NCBI RefSeq assembly: GCF_014652235.1
Contig: NZ_BMYK01000017.1
Span: 1-64,000 of the forward strand
Origin: Pseudorhodoferax aquiterrae
GTDB taxonomy: Bacteria; Pseudomonadota; Gammaproteobacteria; Burkholderiales; Burkholderiaceae_C
Direction of reading: 5' to 3'
Length of the DNA stretch: 64,000 nucleotides
A program made the position numbers and the translations under genes. Shown piece after piece: positions 8,858 to 16,562 of the stretch (its first letter is position 1; every line of letters begins with the position of its first letter). The notes under the pieces were generated by a model that had not been told where the DNA came from, made no database searches, and saw only the letters and a list, made by a program, of their open reading frames with translations.

Positions 8858-8926
8858 GACAGCTCGAGATTCTCATTTTTTCCGCCGGAATGGAAGGTCC
8901 ATGACGGCGATGAAAAATCGCTGCAA

Positions 8927-8942
8927 GGGCACGCGGATTGCT
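8927..8942 (+). promoter_or_regulatory. Sigma-54 (RpoN) promoter of the PEP-CTERM gene
   Basis: The sequence gGGCACGcggaTTGCt matches the -24/-12 consensus (GG at 8928-8929, GC at 8940-8941, correct 10-base spacing). Transcription would start near 8953 and give a leader of about 48 bases. The gene's ribosome binding site tgagga (8989-8994) sits 6 bases before the ATG at 9001. In floc-forming betaproteobacteria PEP-CTERM genes are known to be controlled by RpoN with the PrsK/PrsR two-component pair, which fits. Confidence 0.75.
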
Positions 8943-9000
8943 GATTATCCGGGGTCAACCCTGGTTGGCTTTTCTCTGTTCCAGCATTTGAGGATCTGTT

Positions 9001-9819
9001 ATGCGACCCATCACATTCACCCGTATCGGCCTGGCGGCCGCCTTGGCCCTGGCCGGTGCGGCGGCTTCGGCGGCGCCTGTCACCACCTGGACCTACAGCA
9101 TCACGAGCGCGTTCGACACCGATCCCTCGGTCACGACCTTCGTGAGCTCGGGCACCAACCCCGCCAACCCCGTCAACAGCAATACCAGCTACTGGGTCAG
9201 CGACACGCTGCTGCAGTGGGGCCAGAAGAGCGGCAGCATCGCGGCCGGCACGCGCAGCGGCCTGGAGATCACGAACACGCCGGCCACTGGCACGGTGGAC
9301 ACCAACGGCGTCTTCGTGGCCGCCAACAGCTACACGCACTACAACAACAACGCGCTGGGTGCCAACAGCTACACGCTCTCCACCACCAAGATCGATTCGG
9401 TGCTGACGCTCTACGCCGATGGCTTCGAGCAGGCATTTTCCACGGCCTACAGTGTTTATTTCCTGGAGACGCCCAACACCAACGCCACCTGCCCTGTGAA
9501 GGAAACCAACCCCTGCAGCGACATTTTCGTCCTGGTGGGTTCTTTCGGTGAATCCTTCGTCTACAACGGCTATGAATACAGCTTCGAATTCGTCTCCGAT
9601 CCCTCGTTCACGCAATTGACCGACGCGCAATGCGTGGCGGCCGGCTACGAGGCCGGCTGCTACGGTTTTGCCACGCCCGAAGGGCAGGACTACACGGTGA
9701 ACTTCGCCTTCCGCCTGGTCGCCACCGAGGTGCCGGAGCCGGCCTCGGTCGCGCTGGTCGGCCTGGGCCTGCTGGGCCTGGCCGGCATTCGCCGGCGCAA
9801 GGGCCGGCAGCCGGGCTGA
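9001..9819 (+). CDS. PEP-CTERM sorting-domain protein, THxN type
   Basis: A 272-residue exported protein. An N-terminal signal peptide ends near AASA. The C-terminus is a classic PEP-CTERM tripartite signal: VPEPAS, a hydrophobic helix (VALVGLGLLGLAGI) and the basic tail RRRKGR, recognised and cut by an exosortase in the inner membrane. The body contains a THYNN element, placing it with the THxN family of PEP-CTERM proteins, and four Cys near residues 160-225. These proteins are surface or matrix components linked to exopolysaccharide and floc formation. The exosortase and polysaccharide genes are not in this window, so this is an orphan target. It converges on the patatin gene. Confidence 0.92.
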   Translation: MRPITFTRIGLAAALALAGAAASAAPVTTWTYSITSAFDTDPSVTTFVSSGTNPANPVNSNTSYWVSDTLLQWGQKSGSIAAGTRSGLEITNTPATGTVDTNGVFVAANSYTHYNNNALGANSYTLSTTKIDSVLTLYADGFEQAFSTAYSVYFLETPNTNATCPVKETNPCSDIFVLVGSFGESFVYNGYEYSFEFVSDPSFTQLTDAQCVAAGYEAGCYGFATPEGQDYTVNFAFRLVATEVPEPASVALVGLGLLGLAGIRRRKGRQPG

Positions 9820-9820
9820 T

Positions 9821-10864
9821 TCAACCTTGGGCCACCGCGCGCAGCGCCGTGCCGCTGCGCTGGCCCACATGGCGCGCGGGGCCCACCAGCCACTCTTGCG
9901 CGGCCGCGCGCCCCGCGTCACGCAGGCGCTCGAGGAAGGGCAGGTGCGCGATCAGCCGCGTCTCGCCGCGCAGCGCGGCCAGCACCGGCGCGCCGTCCAC
10001 GAGGTGCCAGCGCGCGCGGGCGATCCGCGCAGCCACGCCGCCGCCGGGCCACCAACGCTGGCCGGCGTCGGCCTGCAGCGTGGCCAGCAGCTCCAGTTCG
10101 CGCAGGAAGGGCGCCTGGAACGCGATGTCCGTGGCGCGCTCGGCGATCTCGGCGCGTTGCCGCGGCGTGCGCGCGTGCTGGCGCGGCGCCAGCAGCACGA
10201 GCAGGGTGTCGGCGGCGCAGCGCGCATCGGCCAGCAGCGGCAGCAGCGCCGGGTTGGCGCTGTAGCCGCCATCCCAGTAAGGCTCGCCCGCGATGTCCAC
10301 AGTGTGGTGCAGCGTGGGCAGGCAGGCCGAGGCGAGCAAAGCGTCCAGCGTGAGTGCGGCGTTGTCGAACACCCTGAGCCGACCGCTGTTGGCATGCGTG
10401 GCTGCGATCGCCAGCCGCGGCGCGCCCACGCGGCGCAGCGCCGTGAAGTCCAGCTGCTCGGCCAGCAGTTCGCGCAGCGGATCGCGGCCCAGCGGGTTGA
10501 GCTCGTGCGGCGCGAACAGCTGCGACCACTGCAGCATGAGCCGCGCCAGCGGGTTGAAGGCCAGCGCATCGTCCTGGCCCACTGTCAGCCACTCGAAGGG
10601 CACGCGCGTGCCGATCGCGCTCCAGAAACCGGCCAGCGCCGCGCGCGCGGCCGGGGGGCCGCCTTGCACCAGGCCATGGGCCAGCAGCACGCCATTGATG
10701 GCGCCGGCGCTGGTGCCGCTGATGCCCGCGAGGGCGAAGCGGTCGGCCTCCAGCAGCGCGTCCAGCACGCCCCAGGTGAAGGCACCGTGCGCGCCGCCGC
10801 CCTGCAGGGCCAGGTTCAGGGCCGGACGGTGCGGGGCGAGAAAGGGCAGGGTGGGCCAGCGCAT
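9821..10864 (-). CDS. Patatin-like phospholipase
   Basis: A 347-residue predicted lipid acyl hydrolase. The patatin triad region is complete: the oxyanion loop GGGAHG, the nucleophile motif GTSAG (G-x-S-x-G) and the catalytic Asp in DGGYSANP. It belongs to the RssA/YchK-like bacterial patatins. No signal peptide is evident, so it probably acts on the cytoplasmic side of the membrane. The start ATG at 10864 gives MRWPTLPFLAPH just before the core. It is the last gene of a likely operon read from 11847 (VF530, TfoX, a 103-residue protein, patatin) and ends one base from the convergent PEP-CTERM gene. Confidence 0.9.
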   Translation of the reverse strand: MRWPTLPFLAPHRPALNLALQGGGAHGAFTWGVLDALLEADRFALAGISGTSAGAINGVLLAHGLVQGGPPAARAALAGFWSAIGTRVPFEWLTVGQDDALAFNPLARLMLQWSQLFAPHELNPLGRDPLRELLAEQLDFTALRRVGAPRLAIAATHANSGRLRVFDNAALTLDALLASACLPTLHHTVDIAGEPYWDGGYSANPALLPLLADARCAADTLLVLLAPRQHARTPRQRAEIAERATDIAFQAPFLRELELLATLQADAGQRWWPGGGVAARIARARWHLVDGAPVLAALRGETRLIAHLPFLERLRDAGRAAAQEWLVGPARHVGQRSGTALRAVAQG

Positions 10865-10889
10865 GCCCGCAGCATGCCATGCCCGGCTG

Positions 10890-11201
10890 TCAAGGCTTGC
10901 CGCGGTAGCGGCCGGGGCGTGCGGCGCCCTCGATGATCTCGTGCCAGGACTTGCCGGCCGCCTGCAGTTGCTCGGCCGAAGGGCCCAGCGCGTTGCCGTA
11001 GCGCGCGCGGGTCCAGGCCTCCAGGCGGGCCAGCTCGTCCGTCGGCGTGCCGGCGCGAAAGCGCAGCTTGAGCGCATTGCGCTGCGCCACGATCCAGCGC
11101 GCCACCTGCTCCGCGCTGTTGCCCGCGGCGAGCCGTTGCGCGGCCGCGGTGCGCAGCGCGGCGACCTCGGCTTCGTACTGCACGCGCAGCGGCTCCGCCA
11201 T
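10890..11201 (-). CDS. Conserved hypothetical protein, 103 residues
   Basis: I do not recognise a family. The protein is soluble, helical and basic in the middle (NALKLRFRAG), with a conserved-looking end (GKSWHEIIEGAARPGRYRGKP). Its real-gene status rests on context: 5 bases after the TfoX stop and 25 bases before the patatin start, same strand, with an ATG and GC-rich third positions. Tight spacing suggests co-expression with both neighbours. There are no cysteines, signal peptide or membrane segment. Confidence 0.65.
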   Translation of the reverse strand: MAEPLRVQYEAEVAALRTAAAQRLAAGNSAEQVARWIVAQRNALKLRFRAGTPTDELARLEAWTRARYGNALGPSAEQLQAAGKSWHEIIEGAARPGRYRGKP

Positions 11202-11206
11202 GGTCT

Positions 11207-11572
11207 TCAGCGGCGCGCGCCGCGCTTGCCCGCGGCCGGGGGCTGGGCCGGCCTGGCCGCGCGCAAGGCTGCGTCCCAGGCCAGGCGGGCCCAGCGCGCG
11301 GCCTCCTCACGGTCTTCGAAGACCTCGGCCGGCGCCTCGTGGTAGTTCATGCGCGCGGTCTGGCCCTGGCGCGCGTATTCGAAGGGGGGCAGGCCGCGGG
11401 CCTCGAACGTGGCGCGGCTCTGCGCGTCGGTCTTGAGGTACAGCCGCCCGCCGGCGACCAGCGCGAACATGCGCCCCCCGTGGAACACGCCATGGCCGCC
11501 GAACATGCGGCGCACCGCAATGCGGCCGAAACGCTCGAACACCTCGTGCAGGTTGTCGCTGAATTCGCTCAT
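11207..11572 (-). CDS. TfoX/Sxy N-terminal domain protein
   Basis: A 121-residue protein made of the TfoX N-terminal domain only: FGRIAVRRMFGGHGVFHGGRMFALV, then LYLKTD and a C-terminal helical part, with a basic tail rich in Pro/Ala/Arg. Full-length TfoX/Sxy proteins activate natural competence genes; short single-domain homologues are widespread and of uncertain function. The ATG overlaps the VF530 stop (ATGA, 11569-11572), so translation is coupled. A competence role is only a possibility here. Confidence 0.85.
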   Translation of the reverse strand: MSEFSDNLHEVFERFGRIAVRRMFGGHGVFHGGRMFALVAGGRLYLKTDAQSRATFEARGLPPFEYARQGQTARMNYHEAPAEVFEDREEAARWARLAWDAALRAARPAQPPAAGKRGARR

Positions 11573-11847
11573 GGGGCCGCGGTTCGGTCCCGGCTGGCGC
11601 GGCGCTGCTCGCGCAGCATGAACAGGTACAGCCCCTCGACCTTCTCGCGCGCCCAGGGCGTCTTGCGCAGAAAGCGCAGGCTGGAGGCGATGCTGGGATC
11701 GTGCGTGAAGCAACGCACGGGGATGCGCTGGCCCAGGCCCGGCCAGCCGAAATGGGCCACGAGCGCGGTCAGGATGCGCTCCAGCGTGAGGCCGTGCAGC
11801 GGATTGCGCGGTTGCGCGGGCGGGGAGGGGGGCAGGCTGTCGTTCAC
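11569..11847 (-). CDS. VF530-family DNA-binding protein (DUF2132)
   Basis: A 92-residue protein with the family core NPLHGLTLERILTALVAHFGW, CFTHDPSIASSLRFLRKTPW and REKVEGLYL. VF530 proteins have a small helical fold with DNA-binding ability shown for homologues; their cellular role is unclear. A GTG (11845-11847) is the best start, since no ATG lies close before the conserved core and the upstream frame is shadow coding. It overlaps the next gene, TfoX, by an ATGA and heads the four-gene operon that ends with patatin. Confidence 0.85.
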   Translation of the reverse strand: MNDSLPPSPPAQPRNPLHGLTLERILTALVAHFGWPGLGQRIPVRCFTHDPSIASSLRFLRKTPWAREKVEGLYLFMLREQRRASRDRTAAP

Positions 11848-11940
11848 GTGGCGATGCTGCCACAGACGGCCGCGGGTTTGCCTGCCTCGCCTTGGCGCGC
11901 ACACGGGCGCAGAATCGGCCCCCCCTTCGATGCCCGTACC

Positions 11941-12873
11941 ATGAACACCCTCGAGAAGATCCTGCTGTTCGGCGCCGCACCCACCGTGCTGGCGCTGTCG
12001 CTGCTGGAGGGCGTGCTGCTGTCGCGCCGCGGCGGCTACGACTGGCGCGCCTACGGCGTCTCGCTGTTCGACTATGCGGGGCGCATCGCGCTCACCGTGT
12101 TCGTGCCCTTCACCATCGCCGCGCCGCTCGTGCGCTGGGTCGAGCAGCACCGGCTGGGGACGATCCCGGTGGATTCGGCCGGCGCGGCGCTCGCGCTGTT
12201 CCTGTTGCTGGAGTTCTTCTACTACTGGCTGCACCGCGCCGGCCACCGCGTGCGCTGGTTCTGGTGCAACCACGCGGTGCACCACACGCCCAACCAGCTG
12301 AACCTGGGCGCTTCGCTGCGCATCGGCATGTTCGGCAAGCTGACCGGCAACGTGGTGTTCCTGCTGCCGCTGGTCTGGCTGGGCTTCGAGCTGCGGCAGG
12401 TAGCGGCCGCGCTGACGCTGAACCTCCTCTACCAGTTCTGGCTGCACGCCACCTGGATCCCCAAGCTGGGCTGGCTGGAGCACTGGCTCAACACCCCCTC
12501 GGCCCACCGCGTGCACCATGCGGCCAACCTGGAGTACCTGGACGCCAACTACGGCGGCGTGCTGATCGTGTTCGACCGCCTGTTCGGCACCTATGTCGCC
12601 GAGCGCGAGGACCTGCCCTGCCGCTACGGCCTGGTGCATCCCATGACCAGCCGCAACCCGTTCACTGTGGAGCTGGCGCAGTGGCGCGCGCTCGCGCGCG
12701 ACCTGGCGCGGGTGCGCAGCCTGCGCGCGCTGCTGGGGCACCTGGCCATGCCGCCGGGCTGGTCGCCGACGGGCGCGCACGAGACCACCGAGGCGCTGCG
12801 GGCGCGGGCGGCCGTCCCTGCGGGCGCGCCGCTCAGCGCGACCCAGGCGCCGCGCCTGCGAACGGATCCCTGA
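11941..12873 (+). CDS. Sterol desaturase / fatty acid hydroxylase family membrane protein
   Basis: A 310-residue integral membrane di-iron oxygenase. The three histidine boxes are present: HRAGH, HAVHH and HRVHH, with an additional NPF(T)VE region. About four hydrophobic segments surround them. Family members hydroxylate or desaturate lipids (sterols, carotenoids, fatty acids, alkylglycerols); the bacterial substrate cannot be called. The last 60 residues are Ala/Pro-rich and probably disordered. It stands alone, divergent from the VF530 operon and convergent with the GntR gene. Confidence 0.9.
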   Translation: MNTLEKILLFGAAPTVLALSLLEGVLLSRRGGYDWRAYGVSLFDYAGRIALTVFVPFTIAAPLVRWVEQHRLGTIPVDSAGAALALFLLLEFFYYWLHRAGHRVRWFWCNHAVHHTPNQLNLGASLRIGMFGKLTGNVVFLLPLVWLGFELRQVAAALTLNLLYQFWLHATWIPKLGWLEHWLNTPSAHRVHHAANLEYLDANYGGVLIVFDRLFGTYVAEREDLPCRYGLVHPMTSRNPFTVELAQWRALARDLARVRSLRALLGHLAMPPGWSPTGAHETTEALRARAAVPAGAPLSATQAPRLRTDP

Positions 12874-12946
12874 AGCCGCGCCCGGCCCGCGGCAGGGCGG
12901 CCGCGGCGTCGGAGCGGGCCCGTCAGCACGGGCGGCACGGGCTGGC

Positions 12947-13618
12947 TCATGCAGCGGCAGGGCGTGGCGCGGTGATGCCGGCGATGGTGCGCAGGATGTG
13001 GGCGCGCACCAGGGCTTCGACGCCCTCGGCATCGCCGGCCTTGAGCGCCGCGAGGATTTCGCGGTGCACGTCCTGCACGTAGTCGACCGAGGGCCGGGCC
13101 TCCATCCAGATGCGCATGAGCGGCTCGATCACCGAATGCAGCGCCGAAATCTGGTGCATCAGCCGCGGCGCATCGCTGACCGCGCACAGGCGCTCGTGGA
13201 ACTGCCGGTGCACGGTGATCCAGTCCGAGGTGTTGGCCGCGCTGCGTTGCATCTTGGCCAGCAGCTGTTCCAGGTCGTGGATGTCGTCGGCGCTCACGCG
13301 CCGGGCTGCCATCGCGGCGGCCAGGCCTTCGAGCACGGCGCGCATCTCGAACACCTCGCGCACTTCCTTCTCGGTGAGGTCGCGCACCACGGCGCCGCGA
13401 TTGGGCCGCATCACGATCAGGCCCTCGGCGGCCAGCCGGTTCAGGGCCTCGCGTACCGGCATGCGGCTCATGCCCAGCGCGCTGGCGATCTCTTCGGGCA
13501 CCAGGCGCGCGCCCGGCCGCTGCAGCCCCATGCGGATGGCATGGCGGATGTGCTGGTAGGCCTCTTCCTGGGCGGTCGAGTGCGGGGATTCGAACGAGGA
13601 AGAGCGTTGCGTGAGCAT
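12947..13618 (-). CDS. GntR-family regulator with FCD ligand domain
   Basis: A 223-residue regulator. Residues about 18-80 form the GntR winged helix (AYQHIRHAI, LVPEEIASALGMSRMPVREALNRLAAEGLI), and the remainder is the all-helical FCD domain with the metal/carboxylate-binding His positions (FHERL, H-x3-E patterns). FCD regulators usually sense organic acids. It is divergent from the Bug protein and gamma-glutamyltransferase genes, and the palindrome TTGGATCCAA (13850-13859) in the gap is a good operator candidate. Likely a repressor of that operon. Confidence 0.9.
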   Translation of the reverse strand: MLTQRSSSFESPHSTAQEEAYQHIRHAIRMGLQRPGARLVPEEIASALGMSRMPVREALNRLAAEGLIVMRPNRGAVVRDLTEKEVREVFEMRAVLEGLAAAMAARRVSADDIHDLEQLLAKMQRSAANTSDWITVHRQFHERLCAVSDAPRLMHQISALHSVIEPLMRIWMEARPSVDYVQDVHREILAALKAGDAEGVEALVRAHILRTIAGITAPRPAAA

Positions 13619-13849
13619 CAGGGAAGCAGGGGATTTGCGCGGCCAGCCGCGCGATTCTAGGGGTGGGACTGCGCATGCAGCGCACGCGGTGCATGCCCCA
13701 CTGCGGTGCGCGACCTGCGACGCAGGCCTCGGCCCGGTGCGTGCGCTGCGCATGCGCGGGCGCTTTCCCGTGCAGCGGCAGCGCCTTACGCCGTCAGCCG
13801 CTCCGTAAAAGCTGGCCTGGCTATTGCTTCATCGCCCGCGTCTCGCAGA

Positions 13850-13859
13850 TTGGATCCAA
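13850..13859. promoter_or_regulatory. Palindromic operator candidate for the GntR regulator
   Basis: TTGGATCCAA is a perfect 10-base palindrome in the 335-bp gap between the GntR gene (start 13618) and the Bug gene (start 13954). It is followed by two further half-like repeats of atccaaa (13863-13876). FCD-type GntR proteins bind short palindromes of this kind. The rest of the gap shows no convincing gene. Confidence 0.5.
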
Positions 13860-13953
13860 ATATCCAAAAATCCAAAAACTGCGGGATACTCGCGGCGGCC
13901 TCGGGCTCGCGGCCGCCAGACCGACCTTCATTCGTCAGACGGGGATTTCTTCC

Positions 13954-14934
13954 ATGCTTCTTGAGTCGTTGCGCACGTCCATCCTGGCGGCCGTGGTCCT
14001 GGCAGCGGGCAGCGCCAGCGCGCAAACGCCCGCGCCGGCCTGGCCCACCAAGCCGGTCCGCATCGTGGTGCCGTTCTCGGCCGGGGCCGCCACGGACCTC
14101 ATCAGCCGGCATCTCGGCACCGGCCTGGCCAAGGCCCTGGGTCAGGCCTTCGTCGTCGAGAACAAGCCCGGTGCCGCCGCCATGATCGGCAGCGATGCGG
14201 CCGCACGCGCCCCCGGCGACGGCTACACGCTGCTCATGAGCGGCCCGGCCTCGATGGTGACCAACCGCTTCCTGTACAAGAAGCTCAGCTACGACCCCGA
14301 TGCGTTCGCGAAGGTGGCGGTGGTCGCCATCACGCCCAACGTGCTGCTGTCGCACCCCTCGCTGCCGTTCAAGACCGTGCCCGAGATGGTGGCCTACGCC
14401 AAGGCCAACCCCGGCAAGCTGACCTACGCCTCGTTCGGCGCGGGCACCACCTCGCACATGGCCGGCGAGATGCTGCGCCAGCAGGCCGGCATCGACATCG
14501 TGCACGTGCCCTACAAGGGCGCGGGCGAGGCCATCCCGGCGCTGCTGTCGGGCCAAGTGTCCATGTACTTCGACACCATCATGACCGCGCTGCCGCAGGT
14601 CAAGGCTGGCAAGCTCAACGCGCTGGGCGTGTCCAGCGCCACGCGCTCCGCGATGGCGCCCGACATTCCCACCATCGCCGAACAGGGCTACCCGGGCTAC
14701 GACATCGCGCCCTGGTACGGCATCGTCGCCAGCCCGGGCACGCCGCAGCCCATCGTGGCCCGCCTGAACACCGAGATCAACAAGCTGCTGCAGGACGCCG
14801 CCTTCCGCGAGAGCCTGGCCGCCACTGGCGCCGAGCCGCGCGGCGGCTCCGTCGCCGACTTCGAGGCCTTCGTGCGCACCGAGGTGCCGCGCACCGAGAA
14901 ACTCGTGCAGCAGTCCGGCATCACCATGCAGTAG
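13954..14934 (+). CDS. Bug/TctC-family tripartite tricarboxylate transporter substrate-binding protein
   Basis: A 326-residue periplasmic binding protein. The signal peptide ends in ASAQT; the conserved Bug motifs WPTKPVRIVVPFSAGAATD, LGQAFVVENKPGA, DGYTLLMSG, VHVPYKGAGEA and the PDIPTIAEQGYPGY segment are all present. It would capture a carboxylate for a TctAB-like membrane complex encoded elsewhere. The gene is followed 38 bases later by gamma-glutamyltransferase, so a glutamyl compound or a breakdown product is a possible ligand. The divergent GntR protein is the likely regulator. Confidence 0.92.
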   Translation: MLLESLRTSILAAVVLAAGSASAQTPAPAWPTKPVRIVVPFSAGAATDLISRHLGTGLAKALGQAFVVENKPGAAAMIGSDAAARAPGDGYTLLMSGPASMVTNRFLYKKLSYDPDAFAKVAVVAITPNVLLSHPSLPFKTVPEMVAYAKANPGKLTYASFGAGTTSHMAGEMLRQQAGIDIVHVPYKGAGEAIPALLSGQVSMYFDTIMTALPQVKAGKLNALGVSSATRSAMAPDIPTIAEQGYPGYDIAPWYGIVASPGTPQPIVARLNTEINKLLQDAAFRESLAATGAEPRGGSVADFEAFVRTEVPRTEKLVQQSGITMQ

Positions 14935-14972
14935 CAGCCTGCGCTGCCTTCCTTCCCACCCACGCCAAGCCC

Positions 14973-16562
14973 ATGCAAGACTTCGACTGGTCCTTTCCCT
15001 ACCGTTCGCAAAAGATGCCGCTGCTCGCGGCCAACGCCGTCAGCACCAGCCAGCCGCTGGCCGCGCAGGCCGGCCTGCAGATGCTGCGCGAAGGCGGCAA
15101 CGCCATCGACGCGGCCATCGCCACGGCCATCACGCTCACGGTGGTGGAACCGGTCATGAACGGCATCGGCGGCGACCTGTTCGCCCAGGTCTGGCACGAA
15201 GGAAAGCTCTACGGCCTGAACGCCAGCGGCCGCGCGCCGGCGCGCTGGACGCCGGACCATTTCGCGGGCCGCAGCGCCATGCCCAAGGTCGGCTGGGACA
15301 CCGTCACGGTGCCCGGCCAGGTGGCGGGCTGGCGCGCGCTGTCCGAGCGCTTCGGCAAGCTGCCGTTCGCACAGCTGTTCGCACCCGCCATCGCCTATGC
15401 GGCGGAAGGTTTCCTGGTCTCGCCGCAGATCGCGCGGCAATGGGCGGCCCAGGTGCCGGTGCTCGTGGAGCAACCGGGGTTCAAGGAGACCTTCCTCGTC
15501 GACGGCCGTGCGCCACGCGCGGGCGAGCGCTGGCGCTGCCCCGACCAGGCGCGCACGCTCGCGGAGATCGCGGCCACGGGCGGGCGCAGCTTCTACGAGG
15601 GCCCGCTGGCCGAGCGCATCGTGGACCATGCACGCAAGACCGGCGGCGTGCTCGCCGCGCAGGACCTCGCGCAGCACCAGGTCGCCTGGGTGGAGCCGAT
15701 TGCCCAGGCCTTCCGCGGGCATCTGCTGCACGAGCTGCCCCCCAACGGCCAGGGCATCGCGGCCTTGATCGCGCTGGGCATCGTCGAGCGCTTCGACGTG
15801 GAGGCCATGGGCCTGGACAGCCCGGACTTCTACCACCTGGCCATCGAGGCCATGAAGCTGGCCTTCGCCGACCTGCACGCGCATGTGGCCGATCCGGCCC
15901 ACATGCAGGTGGCGCCCGCGGCGCTGCTGGACCCGCAGTACCTCGCGGCGCGCGCTGCGACGATCCGCATGGACCGCTCCTCGGTGCCCATGGCCGGTGT
16001 GCCCAAGCCGGGCGGCACCGTGTACCTGGCGGCAGCCGATGCCCAGGGCAGCATGGTGTCCTTCATCCAGTCCAACTACCGCGGCTTCGGCTCGGGCGTG
16101 GTGGTGCCGGGCACCGGCATCGCGCTGCACAACCGCGGCGAAAGCTTCAGCCTGCAGGCCGGCCACCCCAACTGCGTGGCGCCGGGCAAGCAGCCCATGC
16201 ACACCATCATCCCGGGCTTCGTCACACGCAGTGGCCAGCCGCTGATGGCCTTCGGCGTGATGGGCGGCTCCATGCAGGCCCAGGGCCACCTGCAGATGCT
16301 GATGCGCCTGGCGGCGTTCCGCCAGAACCCGCAGGCCATGAGCGACGCGCCGCGCTTTCGGGTCGAGAACGGCCCGGTCGTCAACGTCGAGGCCCATCTG
16401 CCGGGCGCCGTGGCGCAGGAACTGCGCGCGCGCGGCCATGACGTGCAGGTGGCCCCGAGCGACAGCCTGGAGTTCGGCTCGGCCCAGCTGATCCACCGCG
16501 TGGACGGCGGCTACCTCGCGGCCAGCGACTCGCGCCGGGACGGCCAGGCCGTCGGGTTCTAA
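14973..16562 (+). CDS. Gamma-glutamyltransferase family protein
   Basis: A 529-residue Ntn-hydrolase. GGT features include NAVSTSQPLAAQAGLQML, GGNAIDAAIA, MNGIGGDLF, a large/small subunit processing point at PGGT, where Thr349 would become the new N-terminal nucleophile, and GKQPMHTIIPG. It cleaves or transfers gamma-glutamyl groups. No signal peptide is visible, unlike classical periplasmic GGT, so it may be one of the cytoplasmic GGT-like acylases. Co-transcribed with a Bug protein and probably controlled by the GntR/FCD regulator. Its stop overlaps the convergent rhodanese gene by 4 bases. Confidence 0.9.
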   Translation: MQDFDWSFPYRSQKMPLLAANAVSTSQPLAAQAGLQMLREGGNAIDAAIATAITLTVVEPVMNGIGGDLFAQVWHEGKLYGLNASGRAPARWTPDHFAGRSAMPKVGWDTVTVPGQVAGWRALSERFGKLPFAQLFAPAIAYAAEGFLVSPQIARQWAAQVPVLVEQPGFKETFLVDGRAPRAGERWRCPDQARTLAEIAATGGRSFYEGPLAERIVDHARKTGGVLAAQDLAQHQVAWVEPIAQAFRGHLLHELPPNGQGIAALIALGIVERFDVEAMGLDSPDFYHLAIEAMKLAFADLHAHVADPAHMQVAPAALLDPQYLAARAATIRMDRSSVPMAGVPKPGGTVYLAAADAQGSMVSFIQSNYRGFGSGVVVPGTGIALHNRGESFSLQAGHPNCVAPGKQPMHTIIPGFVTRSGQPLMAFGVMGGSMQAQGHLQMLMRLAAFRQNPQAMSDAPRFRVENGPVVNVEAHLPGAVAQELRARGHDVQVAPSDSLEFGSAQLIHRVDGGYLAASDSRRDGQAVGF

